Part shown: positions 58,456 through 64,000 of the stretch, in pieces | Layout of the letters: every line of letters begins with the position of its first letter | Numbering within the stretch: the stretch's first letter is position 1 | Origin: Paenibacillus sp. OK003 | GTDB taxonomy: Bacteria; Bacillota; Bacilli; Paenibacillales; Paenibacillaceae | Assembly (NCBI RefSeq): GCF_900109515.1 | Contig: NZ_FOBD01000019.1 | Location: forward strand, 62,001 to 126,000 | Length of the DNA stretch: 64,000 nt | Reading direction: 5' to 3' | Position numbers and translations under genes: made by a program | Notes under the pieces: generated by a model | What the model saw: the letters and a program-made list of their open reading frames with translations, nothing else | Told to the model about the DNA's origin: nothing | Database searches by the model: none

Positions 58456-60221
58456 GAGATCAACTTACCTTTCCGAAGCTCTTCCTGTAGGGCGCGCAGT
58501 CGGCTGTTGCGAACAGCCAATGTGGTGATAAACTGCTCCCAGTGCTCTTCCTGCTTCAATTTTTTATAAATTTTGGACAGACGCTTCAACAGTTTCACTG
58601 CTGCTTTGTATCCATCCCTGTTTTTGTGCCCGATATAACGATCCACTGCCTGATGGTAGAAAGGTAATAGCAGCTCGGGTGCATCCTTTTCAATCGGCTG
58701 AAGCACCGCTACCCGGAATTCAAGCGGCTCCGTCTCCGTGCTCAGTTGAAAATCAATCCACCGCCGCCACTGTCCCCGGGAATGCATCGCTTCCTCATAC
58801 GCCGGGCGGGAATGAGGCAGCATGCTGACCAGTGTGTCCCACATACGATGCTCTACATCAGGCAGATGATGAATGGCGGTGTCCCACAACTGCATGTAAT
58901 CATTCAGAGGGGAGTTCCGTCGGTTCGCGAGCAGAGGTCCGAGCTGTACTAACCACTCGCCCAGCCGTTTCCAGTCCGAAGCATCTGCAAGCACATGAAG
59001 AAAATGCAGCAGATGCTCCGGCGGGATTCCATATGCCGAGCCTCCGCTAATCAACCGCTGCCAAGCCTGTTCATCTTGTCCCAAATGGAAATGCATCCAG
59101 CTCTGCGCCAATACCAGCGGCAAGGGCAGCGTGACCGATTTAATCGGCGCATTGCGCCCGTTTTCCGTCAGATTCGCTACGCTCAGCACGCTTTCACCAG
59201 GTTTGGCGGGTTTGGAAGCAGCAGTCAGGCCGTCCTCCATTTCCTGTACAAATGCCAGCTCTGACTCCAGCGTTTTCCGGTTTTGCTGAAGATGAGGCAC
59301 AATCCAGCTTAACCAAAGCTGTCGATAAATCGGAGTAAAGAACAGCATGCTGGATGTCTCGGAGATCATCTGCGTACGCAGGTAAGCCGAGGTTTCCTCA
59401 AGCCTGTTCCAAAGTTGTTCAAGCTTCGTGCCCTTCAGACCGGAGAGATCCAACGGACGGCTAAAGATCTGTTCCAACCCTTTCTGGAGCGCATCCACGG
59501 CAAGTTGAGCAGGATAGCTCAGATACACCGGTGTATGTGTGATTGAATTGCGGCCAGGCACACAGAAGCGAATCAGGTATAACTGAACATGCAGTTCAAA
59601 TAACTGGTCCATGCCAGCGGACAGCTTAGGTTTAATGGAATAGAGCTCGTCCGCTGCGGCCTGCACGTATGATGTACTTGGCGTGCCTATCCCGAGTCGT
59701 TTCAGGCATGCTCGAAACAGCTCATGCCACTCCGTGATTTCAAGTTCTGCAAGTTCCGTTGCGCGATCCTTGATCTGGCTATACTGGTTATCAGGGATAG
59801 TGAGATCCTCTTCGTGCGCTGCGTAATCCGAACGTCCGGAAGCCGCTATAACAGCAGATTTTGGAGCTTGTTTCAGTGCTGTACTGGAGTGGGCGTTCAC
59901 AATGCCGTGTACAGGTCGCCCCAGTTGCTCCGCATAACTCATTAGAACGGCTATCATATGTTTGCAATGAGAACGAACCGGACAGGTACAGTGACTGGTG
60001 TTCAACGATTGCAAACTCAGCGTTACCTCATAATCATCTGAGCCTTGTACTTTAGCCAAAATTCCATTTTGTTCGGTGTAGGTTAATGGGCCGACACGTT
60101 TCTGTTTATAATATTGGAATCCGCGCATAATCGTCAGGTTGTTAAAATATTCAGCGACCTGCCTGATCAGCTGTTGCCACTGCGCATCATCCATGTTCAT
60201 GTCATTAGGTATGTTCATCAT
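58452..60221 (-). CDS. ywqB: SWIM zinc-finger protein (YwqB-like)
   Basis: 589 residues from the ATG at 60221, following AGGAG on the minus strand; a longer frame from 60260 is less likely. A SWIM finger (TSHCTCPVRSHCKHMIAVLM, about residues 78-97) gives the CxCx6CxH ligands. The remainder is a long helical repeat-like region without other motifs. SWIM proteins bind DNA or protein partners and are often paired with SNF2 ATPases. The two genes are translationally coupled (ATGA) and likely form a complex. Confidence 0.9.
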   Translation of the reverse strand: MMNIPNDMNMDDAQWQQLIRQVAEYFNNLTIMRGFQYYKQKRVGPLTYTEQNGILAKVQGSDDYEVTLSLQSLNTSHCTCPVRSHCKHMIAVLMSYAEQLGRPVHGIVNAHSSTALKQAPKSAVIAASGRSDYAAHEEDLTIPDNQYSQIKDRATELAELEITEWHELFRACLKRLGIGTPSTSYVQAAADELYSIKPKLSAGMDQLFELHVQLYLIRFCVPGRNSITHTPVYLSYPAQLAVDALQKGLEQIFSRPLDLSGLKGTKLEQLWNRLEETSAYLRTQMISETSSMLFFTPIYRQLWLSWIVPHLQQNRKTLESELAFVQEMEDGLTAASKPAKPGESVLSVANLTENGRNAPIKSVTLPLPLVLAQSWMHFHLGQDEQAWQRLISGGSAYGIPPEHLLHFLHVLADASDWKRLGEWLVQLGPLLANRRNSPLNDYMQLWDTAIHHLPDVEHRMWDTLVSMLPHSRPAYEEAMHSRGQWRRWIDFQLSTETEPLEFRVAVLQPIEKDAPELLLPFYHQAVDRYIGHKNRDGYKAAVKLLKRLSKIYKKLKQEEHWEQFITTLAVRNSRLRALQEELRKGKLIS

Positions 60222-60444
60222 TCCATCTCCTGGGGAAATCATAGGTTCAGTAATCACCACGTCTTGACGTAATGGTGTTCATTTTATGTATCCATCATAT
60301 CAGTTATCGTGTGCTCCGTGCATCGGTTCTGAGAACTTGGACCATGCATAATAGGCTCGTCTTGTGTATGCTTAGCGTATGTATTCCTTTCAGGAACGAT
60401 GCAGGCCGGGATTCGGCTTAATTTTAAACAACAGGAGAGAGCAT

Positions 60445-61263
60445 ATGAAAATACTTACTTTAAATACGCACGCTTGGGCAGAAGAAGACCAACTGAACAA
60501 GATCAGTCAGCTGGCTGATTTTATCAATACACACCAATTTGATGTGATCTCCATGCAAGAGGTTAATCAATCGATGCAAGAAGCAGCGCTGTCCGCGGAG
60601 GAACTGAAACATTACTTTGCCACGGAATCTGATGCTGTGATCAAAAAAGACAACTACGCCTACGTTCTGCTTACGCAACTGACCGAGACCTATTACTGGA
60701 CATGGATTCCCGCCCATGTCGGTTTCCAAAAATACGATGAAGGGCTGGCAATCCTGAGCCGGACGCCGATTACAAAGGCTTTTGGAGAGTATGTATCCCA
60801 CATGCGGGATTACGCCAACTACCGGACACGCAAAATTATAGGTGTTCAGACTGAAGTACAAGGCGAAGCAACCTGGTTTGTGAATGGACACTATAATTGG
60901 TGGGATGATGAACAAGAGCCTTTCAAGGGACAGTGGGAACTAACCGAGAGCAAGCTTGCTCCATATATGGACCAGCCGCTGTATATTATGGGTGATTTCA
61001 ATAATGTCGCAGAAGTACGTGGGGAAGGCTACGATTATATGATGAGCAAGGGCTGGAATGACCTGTACATGACGGCTGTGCAAAAGGATGACGGTGCAAC
61101 CGTGGTCAAAGCCATTGCCGGCTGGGCGGATAACAAACGCGATCTGCGTATTGATTATATTTTCTCCAATCGTCCGGTACAAGCGAAGTCTTCAACCGTA
61201 GTTCTCAACGGAAAGAACGGCCCTGTGGTCTCTGACCATTACGGCGTAGCTGTGGAAATTTAA
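60445..61263 (+). CDS. endonuclease/exonuclease/phosphatase-fold hydrolase
   Basis: 272 residues from ATG 60445 (CAGGAGAGAG upstream; an in-frame ATG at 60379 lacks a site). EEP motifs in order: KILTLNTHAW (Asn), VISMQEVNQ (metal Glu), FVNGHYNW (His), MGDFNNVAEV (Asp/Asn), LRIDYIFS and VVSDHYGVAVEI (Asp/His). No signal peptide. Relatives include DNases, phosphodiesterases and sphingomyelinase-type enzymes; the small size and cytosolic location favour a nuclease or phosphodiesterase, unproven. Confidence 0.88.
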   Translation: MKILTLNTHAWAEEDQLNKISQLADFINTHQFDVISMQEVNQSMQEAALSAEELKHYFATESDAVIKKDNYAYVLLTQLTETYYWTWIPAHVGFQKYDEGLAILSRTPITKAFGEYVSHMRDYANYRTRKIIGVQTEVQGEATWFVNGHYNWWDDEQEPFKGQWELTESKLAPYMDQPLYIMGDFNNVAEVRGEGYDYMMSKGWNDLYMTAVQKDDGATVVKAIAGWADNKRDLRIDYIFSNRPVQAKSSTVVLNGKNGPVVSDHYGVAVEI

Positions 61264-61305
61264 CATTAGGTCAGCCTTGTATACAATTTTTTATCAAAAT
61301 GAAAC

Positions 61306-61358
61306 GAAAGCCTCCGCTCACTTCCTTAGAGGAAAGTGCAGTTGGAGGCTTTTATTTT
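61306..61358 (+). terminator. Rho-independent terminator
   Basis: AAAGCCTCC (61307-61315) pairs with GGAGGCTTT (61344-61352), with an inner CACTTCC/GGAAAGTG stem and a T-rich tail. Confidence 0.9.
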
Positions 61359-61470
61359 CAGCCTATGGCAGACTGTTATGCAAAAGACTCACGTTTTTTA
61401 ATTTCTAAACCATTGCTCCCCACGTTCTCGAAATAGGCGATATGTTCAGAATCGGTTCAGAGCCTCTCTA

Positions 61471-61476
61471 TATAAT
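61471..61476 (+). promoter_or_regulatory. -10 element before the S-layer gene
   Basis: TATAAT (61471-61476) lies 98 bp before the TTG start; no good -35 is present at the expected distance. This is the only promoter-like signal in the 311-bp gap 61264-61574. Confidence 0.35.
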
Positions 61477-61574
61477 GTGCATTATCGTACATGTCCATAT
61501 TATTTAAGGAAGATCCTCGATTGGATTTTGCGTTGGAATGACACGAACTTACTTCATACTGGAGGAGCATTCTT

Positions 61575-63149
61575 TTGAAAAAAAATCATTTCATCAGCTC
61601 GATTCTCGCGGCGTCCTTGTTGACAACACCTTTGTGGACGACACAGGCTAACGCCGCAGTATCATTTACCGATATCGATAAATCCTACGCCAAGGATGCC
61701 ATTGTAGAGTTGCAAAACGAAGGGATTATTGCCGGATTCAGTGATGGTCGATTTAATCCGTCCGGTATGATCACCAGACAGGATTTTGCCATCCTGATTG
61801 CCAAGACGTTAAAGCTGGATGTAACCAATAACGCTCCATCCAATCCGACATTTACAGATATACCTGTAACCAGCTATGCCTATGCTTCTGTTGAAGCGGT
61901 ATATCAAGCAGGTATATTTAAAGGCATGGGAAGCGGAAAATTCGGGAGTGGTCAGACATTATCCAGACAGGATATGGTCGTAACCCTGATGAGAGCGAAG
62001 GGAACAGACGTAACGGGCAAAGCTGCTTCGTTAACGTTCAAGGATAGCGCAAATATTTCGGAATATGCAAAAGATGCGGTTGGAGCGGCACTCGAAGCTG
62101 GATACATTATCGGTGATCAAAACAACATGTTTAAACCCGTGTTGCAAGCCGATCGTCAAGCTGCGGCACTGACGGCTTCTCGATTGCTGCAAACGATAAA
62201 AGAAACTACAGGTCCGCAACCTGAACCAGTGCCTACGCCAACACCAACTCCAGAGGTAACACCAACGCCCGTGCCTACTCCGGCTCCATCTACCAGTTCG
62301 AATAATAGCGGGTCCTCATCAGGTGGAAGTAGCGACAGCGGGAACATGAATCCATCTATACCTGCGGATACAACAGCACCAACGGTGGATGTAAGCAAAT
62401 TTAGCATTATCGATAATTACAGTGGAACCTGGGATCAAGTTCAGGGGGATTCTGGAGCGGTCAGTGAAGAGGGAGCCTGGGTAACTTTCTATAGCTGGAA
62501 TGATGTGAATACAAATGGAGTCGTGGATGAAGGAGAACTGGACGAAGGAATTCCCCTTGCCAAAAGCAAATCGGATGGTTCACTTGCGCTTACCAAGTTG
62601 AAAAATTTGACTCCAGGAGACTACAAATTTGTGGTTACTGCCAAGGATTCAGCAGGTAATGAGTCTCCTAAAAATGCGGCGCATGTATTTACTTTTACGC
62701 TTGTGAACGGGGATAAGCCAGTACCCGTGCCAACTATAAGGTCTAGTAATTATGGTTTCGATTCGAACAACTCCAAAGCGAAATATCTCCAGGTTCAAAC
62801 TGTTAATCCTGCATTTTCTCTTTATTATAATGTAGGGGAAAGTTTTGTGGATGGTACCATCGAGTATTCGACCAACGCTTTTCAGTTTAGCGTAAACGAT
62901 TCTTACGAAATTGATGGTGAGTCTTATACGATCGATAGCAGCCAAATTAGCAATGATGGTCATACGCTTAAGCTTAAAGTGACTGTGGAAGCTGATACCC
63001 GTATTACTCTGGTATTATTAGATAAGCGTAATAATGATATAAGTCAAAATGATTTTATCATTCGAGCAGATGCGGATGGTGAAGGATTAACCAAATCTGT
63101 ATCTGAAGAAAACGAGAAACTTATCGTTCACTTTGTCATTTACGGATAA
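61575..63149 (+). CDS. S-layer-homology (SLH) surface protein
   Basis: 524 residues from TTG 61575, set by GGAGGAG 7 bp upstream. A signal peptide (to about ANAA, residue 28) is followed by three SLH domains (about 30-75, 90-140, 150-200), which anchor proteins to pyruvylated wall polymer. A Pro/Thr linker (PTPTPTPEVTPTPVPTPAPS) and a Ser/Gly stretch lead to a beta-sandwich Ig-like domain (about 265-375) containing WNDVNTNGVVDEGEL, an EF-hand-like calcium loop. The last ~140 residues are another beta-rich domain. A wall-bound adhesin or structural protein; no enzyme motif. Confidence 0.9.
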   Translation: MKKNHFISSILAASLLTTPLWTTQANAAVSFTDIDKSYAKDAIVELQNEGIIAGFSDGRFNPSGMITRQDFAILIAKTLKLDVTNNAPSNPTFTDIPVTSYAYASVEAVYQAGIFKGMGSGKFGSGQTLSRQDMVVTLMRAKGTDVTGKAASLTFKDSANISEYAKDAVGAALEAGYIIGDQNNMFKPVLQADRQAAALTASRLLQTIKETTGPQPEPVPTPTPTPEVTPTPVPTPAPSTSSNNSGSSSGGSSDSGNMNPSIPADTTAPTVDVSKFSIIDNYSGTWDQVQGDSGAVSEEGAWVTFYSWNDVNTNGVVDEGELDEGIPLAKSKSDGSLALTKLKNLTPGDYKFVVTAKDSAGNESPKNAAHVFTFTLVNGDKPVPVPTIRSSNYGFDSNNSKAKYLQVQTVNPAFSLYYNVGESFVDGTIEYSTNAFQFSVNDSYEIDGESYTIDSSQISNDGHTLKLKVTVEADTRITLVLLDKRNNDISQNDFIIRADADGEGLTKSVSEENEKLIVHFVIYG

Positions 63150-63165
63150 ATGGAATTTAGATGAG

Positions 63166-63200
63166 ACGGACTACATTTATGTAGTCCGTGGTGTCTTCTT
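63166..63200 (+). terminator. hairpin after the S-layer gene
   Basis: ACGGACTACAT (63166-63176) and ATGTAGTCCGT (63179-63189) are perfectly complementary over 11 bp; the tail GGTGTCTTCTT is only moderately T-rich, so it may end or stabilise the mRNA. Confidence 0.6.
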
Positions 63201-63230
63201 AGGGTAAGAATGAGAACATGAAGGATCATT

Positions 63231-63281
63231 TGTAAGCGCAATCAAAAATTTGTAGCCACCGGGAAGCAGGTCAGTTATACT
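63231..63281 (+). promoter_or_regulatory. cre-like site and -10 before the last gene
   Basis: TGTAAGCGCAATCA (63231-63244) fits the CcpA cre consensus with one mismatch. TATACT (63276-63281) is a candidate -10 for the partial gene at 63406. Catabolite control would fit a carbohydrate function. Confidence 0.45.
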
Positions 63282-63405
63282 TGGTTTATTATTCGGCAGT
63301 TCCAAAGATAAACGAGGATTATAAACGTTCGCCAAAAAGGGATTTTCTCACAAAGGTTAAGCGCTATACCTAAGTATTCCATCTGGAGAGGAATGTGGGC
63401 ATTCA

Positions 63406-64000
63406 ATGACAACGTATTTCAGTGAACCGCAGAGCATGTATTATCGATTCGGAGAAGATCAGGATCAGGTGCTGAAGGTGCTGGCTGAGAGGTATATAGG
63501 CGCCAATGCGCAGGCTGATTTTGTATATCGCGTATTTCAGAAGTCAGGTATTTTGCAAAATGAGAAGGGTCTGTATGATCTGAATTTGAGTAAACGTTTC
63601 CCTGATGCACGTAAAGGTCAGATTTCTTATGCCGCAGCGCTGGTATGGGGGGATGAAGATCGAAATCTGGATGTGCTGATCCGCTGTTATGGACCGGTTC
63701 GCTTCTATTTTAACGAGCAATTGGTATATCGCTCCACGGTCATGGATGAGATCAACCTGGACGCGACTGTGAAACTGGGAATCGACATAAAGCCGGGATG
63801 GAATATGTTGCTGCTGGAGATGAAGTATACACCTGCGGGCTTTGGATGCCAGTTTGGCTCGGACGAGGGGAAAGTACGAATTCTGAATGTGCTTGCTCCT
63901 TTCCAGGAGAGACAGGGACAAGCCGGATGGGTGTATTCCAAACCTGTAAGTTCGGAGGACAGTCATCCGGAATGGAATCTGCTCGGGTCAGAAGAGGATC
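63406..64000 (+). CDS. N-terminal part of a possible carbohydrate-active protein (cut by window end)
   Basis: Open from ATG 63406 to the window edge, at least 198 residues; a GGAGAGG lies 15 bp upstream, further than usual. The first ~75 residues are helical and charged (MTTYFSEPQSMYYRFGEDQD). A beta-sandwich-like part follows (LIRCYGPVRFYFNEQLVYRS, IKPGWNMLLLEMKYTPAGFG) that resembles the jelly-roll accessory domains found before GH88/GH105 or similar barrels. No signal peptide. The catalytic part is outside the window, so family is a guess. The cre-like site upstream supports a sugar-related role. Confidence 0.65.
   Translation, partial: MTTYFSEPQSMYYRFGEDQDQVLKVLAERYIGANAQADFVYRVFQKSGILQNEKGLYDLNLSKRFPDARKGQISYAAALVWGDEDRNLDVLIRCYGPVRFYFNEQLVYRSTVMDEINLDATVKLGIDIKPGWNMLLLEMKYTPAGFGCQFGSDEGKVRILNVLAPFQERQGQAGWVYSKPVSSEDSHPEWNLLGSEED

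Overview
The window looks like chromosomal DNA of a low-to-mid GC Gram-positive spore-former, most likely a Paenibacillus. The reasons are strong AAGGAGG-type ribosome sites with frequent TTG and GTG starts, a bacillithiol-type redoxin, S-layer-homology domains, the pspA-ydjGHI order known from Bacillus subtilis, and large carbohydrate loci that combine an LplB/LplC-type ABC importer with a membrane-anchored AraC-type sensor. No rRNA, tRNA, transposase, integrase or CRISPR array was recognised. Species assignment is inference.

Layout. 1-3.8 kb: envelope-stress operon (PspA, a zinc-ribbon protein, a secreted/membrane TPM-domain protein and an SPFH/zinc-ribbon protein). 3.9-6.4 kb: a DUF896 protein and a glyoxalase-type ring-cleaving dioxygenase, each preceded by the same 18-bp inverted repeat (MarR/MhqR-like), then an LtrA-family membrane protein. 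6.6-29.6 kb: a glycan-use region with a circularly permuted GH3, two GH29 alpha-L-fucosidases, a conventional GH3, a GH38 alpha-mannosidase, three xylose-isomerase-like TIM-barrel proteins, a Gfo/Idh/MocA dehydrogenase, an ABC sugar importer with a cre site at its predicted transcription start, and an AraC-type sensor-regulator. Two intergenic regions here carry diverged copies of a foldback element whose stems show compensatory changes.

29.8-34.2 kb: small housekeeping and unknown genes (HTH protein, VOC protein, an unknown acidic-linker protein, a membrane-anchored bacilliredoxin, a 101-aa unknown protein and an XRE-ImmA protease-regulator), plus a candidate structured RNA at 31.96-32.06 kb. 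34.4-44.0 kb: a complete potassium-uptake locus, with an E. coli-like KdpE box, a 28-residue membrane peptide, kdpFABC, a KdpD sensor moiety that is internally duplicated and separate from its histidine kinase, and kdpE. 44.1-46.4 kb: a GH4 alpha-galactosidase diverging from an AraC regulator. 46.8 kb: uridine kinase. 47.6-53.1 kb: a beta-glucoside PTS operon with a LicT antiterminator and two RAT/terminator modules, ending in a 2-keto-3-deoxygluconate permease. 53.2-54.7 kb: a WYL regulator diverging from a GyrI-like protein. 54.9-61.3 kb: a secreted coiled-coil protein, a SWIM/SNF2 helicase pair and an endonuclease/exonuclease/phosphatase-fold enzyme. 61.6-63.1 kb: an S-layer protein. The window ends inside a gene starting at 63406, probably another carbohydrate-active protein.

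How the parts work together (inference). The 6.6-29.6 kb region imports oligosaccharides through the binding protein and permeases, trims fucose, beta-glucose/xylose and alpha-mannose with the glycosidases, and feeds the sugars to the epimerase and dehydrogenase proteins under AraC-sensor and CcpA control. The PTS operon handles aryl-beta-glucosides or cellobiose under LicT. The kdp locus is a self-contained potassium-starvation response.
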